64,000 nucleotides of DNA from positions 28,749,501 to 28,813,500 of the forward strand of contig CM066984.1 of NCBI GenBank assembly GCA_033977485.1. Direction: 5' to 3'. This document shows, piece after piece, positions 1 through 11,339 of this stretch. A model generated the notes under the pieces. It was not told the origin of the DNA. It saw only the letters and a program-made list of their open reading frames with translations, and did not search any database. Positions within the stretch are counted from its first letter, which is position 1, and the number at the start of each line of letters is the position of its first letter. Origin of the DNA: Hydrangea macrophylla. Its lineage: Eukaryota; Streptophyta; Magnoliopsida; Cornales; Hydrangeaceae. The translations under genes were made by a program, and so were the position numbers.

Positions 1-2080
1 ATAATGTCTGGATCTACATTTAGTCCATTTGCCACTATACTCACCCAGAACAAGTTAACTAGAAACAACTACACTAAATGGAAACGTAACCTTGACATCA
101 TTTTAATTGTAGAGGATCACATTTATGTCCTCACCACCGCATGCCCTAAAGAACCCACTGCAAATGCTATGACAACTGCTAGACACGAGTTTAATAAATG
201 GAAGAAATCGAATGGAATGGCTTGTTGCTACATTCTGGCCTTTATTGCTGGAATGTTGTAACACCAATTCCAGTTGAATGATTCTGCCAGTGCCATTATC
301 AAATCCCTAAAAGAAATGTTTGGGGAACATGGTAGGCCTGCCATATAGGTTGTTATGGAGAAGATAATGAGTGCCAAGATGACGAAAGGAAATCCAGTCA
401 AAGAACATGTTTTAAAAATGATTGGTCATTTGAACGAACTGGAGACCATGGGAGCCAACATCCACGCACAGACCCAAGTTGATATGATCCTCAATTCGCC
501 GTCGCCATCATTCACTCAATTTAAACTTAACTATAATATGAATCAAATAAATTTTTCAATGAGTGAATTAATGAGTTCTTTACTGGCAGCGGAAGGGGTG
601 ATCAACCTGGGGGCAACATTTTAAACGTTGAGGAAAGCTCTTCCTCTTCCCGATCTGCATCAAAAGGCAAGAAAGGGAAGAAGAGAGCTGGCACTGGTGG
701 TCCAAGTGTTAGACCGATCCCTAAGATTGCAAAATCTAAGGAAAAAGGGTAAGGGAAAGGTGGGTGGCCAAGGCAAAGGAAAGTGTATCTAATACAGTGA
801 GAAGGGCCAACGGAAGAGGAACTGTCTAGAATTCTTAGCTACAAGAGTTCAAGGTATAATTGAATCACATGTGATTGAAGTAAATTTTATAAAGGATGCT
901 TCAAACACTTGCTTCATTAATTCTGGTATGACTAACTATATCTATAATTCGTTGCAGGGGTTCAGATCAACCAAGGAATGCAGTGATGGTGAGATTGTAC
1001 TGACTCTGGGTTCTAGCGCAACCATTTTTGCGGTTGCTATGGGAGTAGTAGTTTTAGAGTTTTTGGACAATAAGACAATAGTTTTATTAGATGTACTTTA
1101 CGGCCCTTTAATTAGACAATTTAATTTCTGTTTCAGATTTATCAAATAAAAATTATTCTTTTCATTTTGGAACAGAAGTTGTCATTAAAAGAAATGGATC
1201 TTTTATATGTTTTGGTGTTAAAACTAATGTCTTATATGTGATTACTCCAAATATTTCTAAAGACTCTTGTATGGAACTTAATAACTCAATGGTAATTATA
1301 CCATCTAAAAGAAAGGAACCTTCTACTAATCTAACAAGGCTTTGGCATATGAGGCTTGGCCATATCAATCTAAATAAGATTGGTAGACTAGTCAAAGAAG
1401 GGGTCTTAGACAATATGGTTCTCGAACCAATGGAAGTCTGCGAGTCTTATTTAGAGAGTAAGATGACCAAAAGGCCTTTTCCCGAAAAGGGCAATAGGAC
1501 CAATGCATTGTTGGAATTAGTTCATACTAATGTGTGTGGACCAATAAATATTAGAGCATGGGGTGGTTATGAGTATTATATTACATTTACTGATGACCAC
1601 TCTAGGTATGGATATGTGTACCTAGTGCAGCACAAGTCTGAAGCCTTTGAAAAGTTCAATGAGTTTAGGGTTGAAGTGAAGAAGCAGTTTGTCACACATA
1701 TCAAGGCCATTCGATCTGATCGAGGTGGCGAGTATCTCTCTAATGAGTTTATTGATCACCTCATATAGAATGGGATTTTGTCACAGTTGACTACACCTAG
1801 TATGCCTTAGCAGAATGGTGTAGTGGAGAGAAGGAATCAGACTCTTTTAGACATGACTAGGTCGATGATGAGTTATTCCAAGTTGCCATTATTCCTTTGA
1901 GGTTATGCCTTGGAAACCGCTGTGTACATACTAAATCTAGTACCAAGCAAATCTATTCCTAAGACACCATGGCAGATGTGGATTGGGTGCAAGCCTTCTT
2001 TGTAACTTCTCCAGATATGGGGTTATCCGACACATGTGCTGAAGGAAAGATGAGCAATTTGGATTCTAGATCGGAAGCAT
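1..2080 (+). pseudogene. Copia element A, gag to integrase (first half, broken)
   Basis: This is the 5' part of a Ty1/copia gag-pol reading frame. It starts at the ATG at 4 with a copia Gag N-terminus (pattern LTxNNYxxWxRNLDIIL). The zinc knuckle near 785-830 is decayed: the second Cys is Tyr and the His is Gln. Next come a protease remnant, the integrase zinc finger (WHMRLGHI, then a CES motif, about 1340-1450) and the integrase core (SDRGGEYLSN near 1715). The first catalytic Asp of the core, expected in HTDVCGP, reads Asn here (near 1535). Stops and frameshifts occur throughout, so the copy is dead. The frame stops at 2080 because element B is inserted there; it resumes at 12808. The 5' LTR of A lies left of the window. 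Confidence 0.9.
2076..2080. repeat. Target site duplication of B, left
   Basis: AGCAT here matches AGTAT at 12808-12812 with one mismatch, directly flanking the TG start and the end of element B. Confidence 0.75.
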
Positions 2081-3553
2081 TGTTGGGTTTGTGCCCTCAA
2101 ACCATAACTTATTGTATGAGAAATTAACATTTTAATATATGGATACCAGGTTTACATTTTATTGTGTATGTTTCTTTCATGAGATGATTGCTAATCCTTA
2201 AGTATCATAGTAAGAATTTGTGTGTGTATAAGATACATATAAGTGAGATACAAATTACTATTCTTTGATACATAGAATTTGTGATAGTGGATAATGAGAC
2301 ATGATATCTCATCAGGTTTATACTATTGCATAATTAACTACCATTGGATGGAGTGATGAATCTCAATCACTAGAGTATAACTTTTAGTTAATATGCTATT
2401 GCTTACAATGCATTGACGGACCTAAGTTTTCCTATTGACACAAAAGGCTCTCAACAGTTGATAGGAACTCATAACTTGTACAAGGTACGTGTTCTCAATC
2501 TTGAGACGATTATGAACACAGACTATGGATATGGATGCTTTAACTTACCAATCAGTGAGGTTTATAAAAGAACAACACTTAGGTATCTTGGGTATGTCAT
2601 GTTCATAGGGTTGTGAACATATATTGTCAAGATAGAATCTACCCTATGATCAAGAGTAAGCATTCCCTTGAGAATGTCACCAAGTTGATTACTGAGAACT
2701 GCAGTCTTGTTGATAAGTAGTTATCAACATGTTTGGTAATCATAAGGGGTGGATGGGACTCAAGGAATACAAGAAGTAATCATGATTTAGGTTAACAGTA
2801 ACAGTTCTCCGACTACCTGAATATGATTATGGATGCTAACAATAGAGGGACATTAGTACACCATACAAGTCTAGTTATCGTTTTGGATATATTCTTTTGT
2901 ATTAGAGTTTAGTTATCATTCAATAGTAGAGTAAATGTTAACTGACCAGCTGGTTAGTTTGCTAATCAAAGAGTTTGGTCATGGGAATTAACAACTAGTC
3001 TGAGCCAACAATAAAGAGCCTAGGAGGTCCTACTTGTAGCTCCGCTAGGATACTTGGAAGGGCACTTAAGGATCTTGTCAAGACAAGTTCGATCGAGCAA
3101 CATTGTTTCGATCGATTGAGGTCTAGGTAAGTTCGATCGATTGAAAAACCTTCAATCGATCGAATGTTTGATCGATCAAAGCCACTTAGATCAATCGAAG
3201 GCTTAAAGTCGGTTTGGAAATCTAATCGTCGTTTTATCTCCCAGAAAGCTGCAGCAACTATTAAGGGTTCCCAAATCTTCTCTATCCTCTCTAATAGGGT
3301 TCCCACTAACCATAGTCTTTTTGGTAAGCATTCGTAGGAGTCATAAGGGTGAAGAAAACCTAGTGGAGGCTGTTGCACCATTAAGAAGGTTGAAGGTTTC
3401 AGAATTGGGTTCAAGACACAATGATATAATTCTTGTCCCCTCTTGTATGCATTTATAGAGTTAATGAATAGCAGATCTGGGGTACCAGTATGTTTTTGTA
3501 ACTTAATCATTTCGTTGCGCATTTAAATAAATTTTAAACCTATTTTTCCTTCA
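2081..3553 (+). repeat. 5' LTR of copia B
   Basis: About 1.47 kb, from TGTTGGG to CCTTCA just before the primer site. It is homologous to 11340-12807, 14730-16205 and 18634-20101. It carries many TCGATCGA-like palindromes (3088-3205). The stretch holding the TATAAATAG box in the LTRs of A and C is missing here, near 3222. The minus-strand open frame across 2995-3522 is a by-product of the LTR sequence. Confidence 0.92.
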
Positions 3554-3555
3554 AT

Positions 3556-3568
3556 TGGTATCAGAGCC
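3556..3568 (+). other. Primer binding site of B (initiator Met tRNA)
   Basis: TGGTATCAGAGCC two bases after the LTR end is the classic plant copia site complementary to the 3' end of initiator methionine tRNA, where reverse transcription starts. Confidence 0.93.
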
Positions 3569-5153
3569 ACGCTTGTTTTGATCTATAGATGCATTTTGGA
3601 ATGCTAGTTTGATTTACATGTTAGTCTTTAGTGATATTTTTGAAACTACATCATCACAGAGCTATTTCTATAGCAGTTTCACTGTAGAAAACTAATATGT
3701 GATAGCATTGGATGCATGGCAGTTTTGATCGATCGAACTTGTTTCGAACAATTAAAACTGTCTGTGTTCAACTGATCGAAAGAGTTTCGATCGATCGAAC
3801 CATTACAGGTTTCAAGCGATCGAACAAGCTTTGATCCATCGAAACTGGTTATTTGTCCAGGTTTCTTTTTCATAGTTTTAAAGGTTTTAAAATTATTTAC
3901 TTACTATTCTAAAAATTTCAAATCAGTCTATGACAGAAAACTAGAGATGTTTTAGAGTACTAATTACTTCCATAAAGAGTTTATGGTGTATAAAATTACA
4001 TTAGTAGTTCCATTGGTCATATATTTTGTTATATATGTGCGTGGTTGTGTGTACAACTAATCCTCTTGCAGCAAGATAAGTCTTCTATCTCCTATGGCAC
4101 CAAGTTCCGATGATTTAAATTGTTGCATTTAAATGTTTGAGATTGGTGTTTTATTTTTTGGTTTGGTTTAAGGCATGTGTAAAGGGCACTGCGACTTCAA
4201 TCCTACGAATAGGAAAGTTGCACCGGTTTCCCTAGCCTTTTATTTTATTATTGTTTTCTATTTTTAGATAAATTGTAAGCTTCGAAAGAAGCATAGGACT
4301 AATGTAATAGAATTAGAAAATCTATGAAGATGGAAGAGCAAGCCATTGTCCATGAAGATGGAGCTGGAGGCGATCAAACCAAGAATGAGGTTCTATGGAG
4401 ATAGAGCCATGGGAGATAGAGGCATCATTTGGATGTCTTTATTTCATTTTAGTTTTTTGTTTTATGTGCTTGGTTTGTGATTGGCGTTCTAACATTGTTA
4501 CTGCTTGCATGCACTTAACAAGTTTTCTAAAATAAAATTCAAAAACCGTTTCAATGCATTAATAAACATTGGATGTTTATGGGTAATGTGTAGAAATGAT
4601 TTTTCTAAAAAAGATCCTTATTTATTAAATCTAGTTGGAGAGGGTCTTATTACAACCCCCACGATCTTCCATTTATGGTTCACTGTAAGATGGGTAGGGC
4701 ATTCTGTGTCACTTCGCTAGGGGTGATCATTCTATACGGAGGATACACTACTCATTGGTTACTAGATGTGAACTTTTTATGGATAGGATCAATCAGACAT
4801 GTTAGAGGGTGACCACCACACGGAGGCACTACTTAAGGCAGTTGTGATTGGATCCTAGTTAATGGTACACACTAGCTAAGCTATGGATAAGGGATCCCAT
4901 ACGGGGCATTATTCAGAAACTTAGAGATCAAATAGGTTCAGGAGTTATAACTTGTTTTGCAAGAGTTACATAGCGGACAAGTCATGATTAATCAAAAGAT
5001 CGAGTATTGACAGCCACACAGAAGCTTTACTTTGTCGTTTTGATATTCCAGAGACCTTGTTTTTAAATAAGAGTTTTAAGGATTCTTTTATTTCAAACTG
5101 TCAAATTCTGATATCCAGATTTATTTTGTCTTTTGGTTTTTCAGTAAATCATC
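3569..5153 (+). other. Untranslated leader of B
   Basis: About 1.6 kb between primer site and gag with no convincing reading frame. It has a second cluster of TCGATCGA palindromes at 3725-3845. It matches the leader of C at 20117-21005, including the conserved block around 4265-4375. Confidence 0.8.
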
Positions 5154-6681
5154 ATGCCTGGATATGCATTTATCCTTTTGCCACTATACTCACTCAGAAC
5201 AAGCTAACTGGAAACAACTATACTGAATAGAAATGTAACCTTGACATTATTTTAACTATAGAGGATCACATATATGTCCTCACCACCCCATGCCCTGAAG
5301 AACCCATTACAAATGCTTCGATTGCTGCTAGACGCGAGTTCGACAAGTGGAAGAAGTCGAATGGGATGGCTCGTTGTTACATTTTGGCCTCTATGCCTAA
5401 TATATTGCAACACTAAAACCAGTCGAATGATTCTACTAGTGCCATTATTAAGTCCTAAAAGAGATGTTTGGGGAGCAAGGCAGACATGCCAGATAGGTTG
5501 CCATGCAAAAGATAATGAGTGCCAAGGTGTCAGAAGGGACTCTGGTTAAAGAGCATATTTTAAAAAAGATTGGTTATTTCAATGAATTGGAGACCTTGGG
5601 AGTCAACATCGATGCACAGTCCCAAGTTGATATGATCATCGATTCGCTCTTGCCGTCATTCACTCAATTTAACTTAACTATAATATGAATTAAATGAATT
5701 TTTCAATGAGTGAATTAATAAGTTCTTTACTGGCAGCGGAAAGGGGTGATCAAACTAGGGGGTAACGTTTTGAACGTTGAAAAAAGTTCTTCTTCTTCCC
5801 GATCTATGCCGAAAGGCAAGAAAGGGAAGAAGAAAGCTAGCACTGGTGGTCCAAGTGTTGGACCGATCCCTAAGATTGTAAAATCTAAGGGAAAAGGGTA
5901 AGGGGAAGGTGGGTGGCCAAGGCAAAGGAAAATGTTTCCAATGTGGTGAGAAGGGCCATTGGAAGAGGAACTGTCCAAAATTCTTAGCTACAAGAGTTCA
6001 AGGTATGATTGAATCACATGTGATTGAAGTAAGTTTTATTACGGATACTTCAAACACTTGGTGCATTGATTCTGGTGCGACTGACCATATTTGTAATTCA
6101 TTACAGGGATTCAGATCAATTAGGAGGTACAATGATGGGGAGATCATACTTACTCTAGGTTCTAGTGCAACCATATCTGCGTTACTATAGGAGTAGTAGC
6201 TTTAAAATTTTTAGACAATAAGGTTTTGATTTTATCAGATGTACTTTATGTCCCTTCAATGAGACATAATTTAATATCAGTTTCAAATTTATGGAATAAT
6301 GATTATTCTTTTCATTTTGGAACTGAAGTTGTGATAAAAAGAATGGCTCTTTTGTGTGTTCTAGTGTTAAATCAAATGGATTGTGTTTGATTATTCCAAA
6401 TATTTTTTAAGGACTCTTGCATAAAACTTAATAACTCAGTGGTAACTGCACCGTCTAAAAGAAAGGAACCTTCCACTAATCCAACAAGGCCTTGGCATAT
6501 GAGGCTTGGCCATATAAATCTAAATAGGATTGGAAGACTAGTCAAAGAAGTTGTCTTAGGTGATTTGGTTCTCAAACCAATGATTGCGAGTCTTGTTTGG
6601 AGGGTAAGATGACCAAAAGGCCCTTTTCCTGTAAAGGGCAATAGGACCATTGCATTGTTGGAATTAGTTCATATTGATGTG

Positions 6682-6716
6682 TTGAGGAAGCGAGAGTCGT
6701 TTCTCTCGGGGGTTCG
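6682..6716 (+). other. Small hairpin-containing insertion in B integrase
   Basis: Relative to A (around 1535-1545) B carries about 35 extra bases directly after the first catalytic Asp region. They contain CGAGAG and CTCTCG arms around a 6-base loop. No terminal repeats or obvious target duplication; perhaps filler DNA. Confidence 0.5.
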
Positions 6717-7226
6717 TGGACTAATAAATATTAGAGCAAGGGGGTGGTTATGAGTGTTTCATAAGATTTACTAATGACCACTCTAGGTATGGATATATGT
6801 ACCTAATGCAGCACAAGTCTGAAGCCTTTAAAAAGTTTAAAGAGTTTAGGGCTGAAGTGGAGAAGCAATTAGGCACACATATCAAGGCCATTTGATCTAA
6901 TCGAGGTGGCGAGTACCTCTCTTATGAGTTATTGATCACCTCATATTGAATGGGATTCTATCACAGTTGACTGCACCTAGTACGCCTTAGCAGAACGGTA
7001 TAGCGGAGAGAAGGAATCGGACTCTTTTAGACATGACTAGGTCAATGATGAATTATTCAGAGTTGCCATTATTCCTTTGGGGTTATGCTTTGGAAACTGC
7101 TGCGTACATACTAAATCTAGTACCAAGCAAGTCTGTTCCCAAGACACCGCGGGAGTTGTGGATTGGGTGCAAGCCTTCATTACAACATCTATGGATATGG
7201 GAGTGTCCGGCACATGTGCTGAAAGG

Positions 7227-7231
7227 AAAGA
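7227..7231. repeat. Target site duplication of solo LTR, left
   Basis: AAAGA, identical to 9420-9424 on the other side of the solo LTR. Confidence 0.88.
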
Positions 7232-9419
7232 TGTAATACCCTATATTTTTGATATATAATAAGACCTGGTATTTTAATTCTATAATTATATAACCTTTTC
7301 TTTCTTTTTGTGAAATTTGGTTACTAATCGATTGCCTTGTTTCCCAATCGATTGCCACTTTTCAAGTACCAATCGATTGACATATTTTCCAATTGATTTC
7401 CATCCTACCAACTTAAATTTATTACGTGGCAACATACCAATCGGTTGCTATCTTTTCCAATCGATTGGCATAAGCACAGACAAGTTTTCTTCTTTGCTTG
7501 AGCTTTGGACGTGTGGCACTTTCAATCTCTATATATATGAGAGTATTTATGGCCCTTGGTTTGTTTTCATAACTTTGAGAGAGAGAGAGAGAGAGGCACA
7601 TCTTGTGAGTATATATATACACATCCATATATCTATATATATACATACACACACACTGCCTTGGTAGAGAAGAGAAGAACAAGAAGAAGAAGGCGAAGAG
7701 ACAGAGGATAGAGCTGAGAGAAGAGAGAAAGAGAAGACAAAGAGAGAGAGAGAGAACTTGAGGATTTCAAGCTAAACACAAGCCAAACGCACCATAGGTG
7801 AGTTGTAACTCACTTGGTCCCTCTATTTGATGTTTATACAAGTTATCATGAGCTTTAGATGTGTTAAACACATCATTTTGACGTTTATATATGTTGTTTT
7901 ATAATTTGCTAGAGAAGACAAAGTTGCAATCAATTGGCATGATTCTCAATCAATTGCCATCAATCTGATCCTAATCGATTGGATAAGTTTCTAATCAATT
8001 GCCATTAATTGTGACCCAATGGATTGCCAAAGTTAGCAATTGATTGGAATTGTTTTAGATCTAATCGATTGTCAGTTTCCTGAATCGATTGTTACAATTT
8101 TTGTTCCGATCGATTGGACCCTTGTCCCAATCGATTGGCATTAGCAGAACATGGTTTCCTTTACCTATTTATTATATTAAGGGTTCGAATGTTCGATTTC
8201 TGATTTGATTCCTATTTTGCGACTATGGGTTAGATAAGGGTAATGTAACACCAAAGAATAAAGGATATTTTGATAAACAGAAGAATATGACTACGTGGGT
8301 AACATGTTGATTCGTATATGGGTTTAATATCTGTTTCTTTTAATCAGAGTAGTAAGGCCACATTGGGAATTGTCATGTGTCGATATTAGAACGTAACTTA
8401 GTTAGGTTTGATAAGTTCTGGGAATGGTATATGGACGGACGTTTGGTCATGCTATGTTCTTAAAAGTCGGTGAACTGATAAATGTTCTTAAAAGGTGGTG
8501 AGCTAGACCAAGTCGTCCTAGGATAAATTAGAGGATTTATGATATGCTCTTAAAAGTCGGTGAATTGTTAAATGTTCTTAAAGAGGCGGTGAGCTGGGTT
8601 ATATGGTAGATAACACCGAGTCATGGTAATAGATGATATGCCTTGTTCGAAACGTTATGTCCCTGAAATACGGTGAGTAGGATATATGTTCTTAAAAGGT
8701 GGGGACGGACTGACGTGGAATCTATGACATGCGATGAGCAGGATATATTGCTCTTAAAAGCGATGGACGAAATAAGGGTGTATCCCTAGAGTTGAATGAT
8801 TGAGTCTGTTTCATTCAGTCAGAGTATGTTGAATATCGATATTCGAGTAACAAGACGACAAGGGTTGTTAATAAGGTTTAATAAAGGGACAAGATATTAT
8901 TATAGTAGAATTTTAACTCATGCCTTCATAAGCTTGTTTTTACTTCAGATAACTGGTACCTTGTTAGTTTATACTCACTCAGTTCTCAATAAGTTGATAG
9001 CCTTTATTGCCTGAACTTTCCCTGTCCAGACTATCTTGTATCTTATGCTACAAGTGACGGAGTCTACCACGACGGTTACTATCCGAGAGGGGAATATGCA
9101 GAGGGTGGCCCCACTAATGATTCTCATGCTAGGGAGGACTACTACGCTGATGTTTACGATAGCTGAAGATCTGGAGAAAGATATTAGTTTATTTCTTCTG
9201 TTTAGACTACTTTTTTTTTATATTTGGTATTTGGGCATATAACTCTAATTATTTGTAATAGATGCAACGATATATATATATCTAGTTTGTTTTTATTACT
9301 ATTCTTGTTGTAGACTAGTACTGTGTGATGTGGATAATTAGTGACATTCACTAGTCATTCCCTATGGACCCAAAAAGGAAATCTATTTTTCTCTATTTTT
9401 GCTACTTCGGGGCGTGACA
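7232..9419 (+). mobile_element. Solo LTR of a gypsy-like element, 2188 bp
   Basis: Runs from TGTAATACCC to GGGGCGTGACA and is flanked by AAAGA on both sides. It interrupts B's pol exactly, with coding sequence resuming after it. There is no primer site, gag or pol inside, so it reads as a solo LTR left by recombination between two LTRs. Inside are a TATATATATGA box (7530-7540), a GA-rich run, a cluster of CAATCGATTG-type palindromes (7326-8145), and irregular GTTCTTAAAAG repeats (8455-8760). Its last 12 bases equal, inverted, the start of element F at 61418. The TG...CA ends with inner TGTAA and GGCGTGACA suggest Ty3/gypsy; no protein confirms it. Confidence 0.85.
7530..7540 (+). promoter_or_regulatory. 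TATA-like box in solo LTR
   Basis: TATATATATGA about 300 bases into the LTR, followed by a GA-rich leader; position fits an LTR promoter. No activity can be inferred. Confidence 0.4.
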
Positions 9420-9424
9420 AAAGA
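9420..9424. repeat. Target site duplication of solo LTR, right
   Basis: AAAGA directly after the terminal GTGACA, matching 7227-7231. Confidence 0.88.
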
Positions 9425-11325
9425 TGAGCAAGTTAGATTCTAGATCGGAAGTATATTACTTTACAGGGTATCCAAAGGGTACTTATGGATGTTATTTTTA
9501 TGATCCAAGAGAACATAAAGTGTTTGTTAGCATAAATGCTCTTTTCTGGGAGGATGATTATATCATGAACCATAAACCTAAGGGAAGGATAAATCTTCAA
9601 GAGATAGAAGGAGAGCTCTCAGTGCCACCCGCAGTTGATAACAATGTAAGATAAGAAAACATCACTTCTTTACCCATTCCCGCACCGGTATCTCGTCGTA
9701 CTGGGAGGATGGTCAGCCAGCCTGATAGATACATGTTCTTAGGAGAAGTTTTTGAAGTTATCTCCATAGAATTCGAATCTGATCCTACCACGTACGAAGA
9801 GGCAATGGCTGATGTAGACTCAACCCATTAGGTTATAGCTATGAAGGTTAAATTGGAATCTATGAATTCTAATCAGGTCTGGGATCTTATAGATTCTAGC
9901 CAATATTAAACCCATTGGCTGTAAGTGGGTCTACAAGAGGAAAAGAGGATCTGATGGAAAGGTTGAGACCTTTAAGGCAAGGCTTTTAGTGAAATGTTAT
10001 ACTCAAAGAGAGGGCATTGACTATAAGGAAACCTTTTCGCTGGTATCCATGCTCAAGTACATCAGAATATTCTTATCCATTACTGCATGCCTAGATTTTG
10101 AGATCTGGTATATGGATGTCAAGACTGCATTCTTGAATGGCAATCTTGAGGAGGACATCTATATGCAGCAACCAGAAGGGTTCATAGCTGGTGGGAAAGG
10201 TAACTTGGTATGCACGTTGTAAGAGTCTATTTATGGGCTTAAGCAGGCATCCAGGAGATGGAACATTTGTTTTGACCCTATTGTCAAGTCGATTGGTGTC
10301 ATACAGAATCTGGATGAACCTTGTATACACAAGAAATGTGAAGAAAAAGTGGTGGCTTTTCTCGTTCTCTATGTTGATGACATTCTACTCATTGGGAATA
10401 ATGTAGTAGTGTTGTCAACAGTTATGGTTTGACTAGCTATATTCTTGGGATAAAGCTTTTTTGGGATTGTAAGCAAAAGATAATGGGATAATCTCAAGCT
10501 AGTTATATCGATAAGGTGCTAGGTAGATTTTCAATGGATAATTTGAAGAAAGGTTTATTACGTTTCAGGCATGGTTTAGCGTTCTCCAAGGACCAGTGTC
10601 CAAAGACACAGGAGGAGAGGAATCACATGGTAAGAATTCCCTATGCTTCGACTGTGGAAAGTCTTATGTAAGCGATATTATGCACCAGACTAGATATCTA
10701 CTTTGCCATTGGCATGGTTAGTAGATATCAATCAAATTTAGGTGCAGAGCACTAGACAGCTATTAAGCACATTCTTAAGTACTTGAGAAGGACTAAAGAT
10801 TATAAGCTTATGTATGGTGGTGATGAGTTAATTCTAGTGCGATACACTAACTCAGACTTTATGTCAGATAACGATTCGAGGAAGTCAACATTCGGACATC
10901 TCTTTACCTTGGAAGGTGGTACTATTTAATTAGTTGGAAGAGCATTAAGCATAAGTACATTGCAAACTCAACTATAGAGGCTGAGTATATTGGTGCTTGT
11001 AAAGCAGTAAAGGAAGCTGTTTGGCTCAAGAAGTTCCTTATGGAACTCGGGGTGGTACCAGTGTAGCTATCACCTATTATACTATACTACGATAATAGTG
11101 GGGCAGTGGCTCAGTCCAAGGAGCCAAGGAACCACGGAAAGGGAAAGCACGTAGAGCAGAAATATAATCTAATCCAAGATATAGTTCAACGTGGAGATGT
11201 GACTGTTAGCAAGATTACCACCTTGGATAATCTTGCGGATCCATTTACAAAGGCCTTACCATAGAAGGTCTTTGATCGTCATCTAGATAGTTTAGGTCTC
11301 AGATGTAGTCCTGAATGGTTATGAG
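9420..11325 (+). pseudogene. Copia B pol second half: reverse transcriptase and RNase H
   Basis: Continues the pol interrupted at 7231. The integrase tail (YPKGTYG region near 9470) is followed by the reverse transcriptase: GCKWVYKRKRGSDGKVETFK near 9917-9976, YMDVKTAFLNG near 10110, and YVDDILLIGN near 10372. Ty1/copia RNase H follows (YTNSDF near 10845, KEPRNHGKG near 11120, LADPFTKALP near 11235). Several in-frame stops and frameshifts, plus a short deletion after the catalytic YVDD region near 10400-10440, make it nonfunctional. It ends 14 bases before the 3' LTR, next to the polypurine tract. Confidence 0.88.
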
Positions 11326-11326
11326 T

Positions 11327-11339
11327 GCGAGTGGGAGTT
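11327..11339 (+). other. Polypurine tract of B
   Basis: Purine-rich GCGAGTGGGAGTT immediately upstream of the 3' LTR start; the site priming plus-strand DNA synthesis in copia elements. Confidence 0.8.

Larger units (their letters stand above)
5154..7231 (+). pseudogene. Copia B gag, protease and integrase (first half)
   Basis: Starts at the ATG at 5154. It encodes a copia Gag with an intact zinc knuckle CX2CX4HX4C (5933-5974), then an aspartic protease with a DSGATDH active-site motif (Asp codon at 6068). Next is the integrase, with zinc finger WHMRLGHI near 6493, a RGGEY-type core, and the later block [22 protein letters not shown] (7045-7110). Several frameshifts, stops and a roughly 35-bp filler at 6682-6716 break it. 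Reading is cut at 7231 by the solo LTR and continues at 9420 in the same part of pol. It is better preserved than A, whose zinc knuckle has decayed. Confidence 0.88.

Noticed and set aside
2995..3522. Minus-strand frame of 175 codons in B's LTR
   Set aside because: Lies wholly in LTR DNA; the matching stretches in the LTRs of A, C and B's 3' copy are broken, so it is not conserved as protein.
7422..7682. Open frames on both strands over the TATA and GA-rich part of the solo LTR
   Set aside because: Low-complexity AT and GA repeats produce them; no protein pattern.
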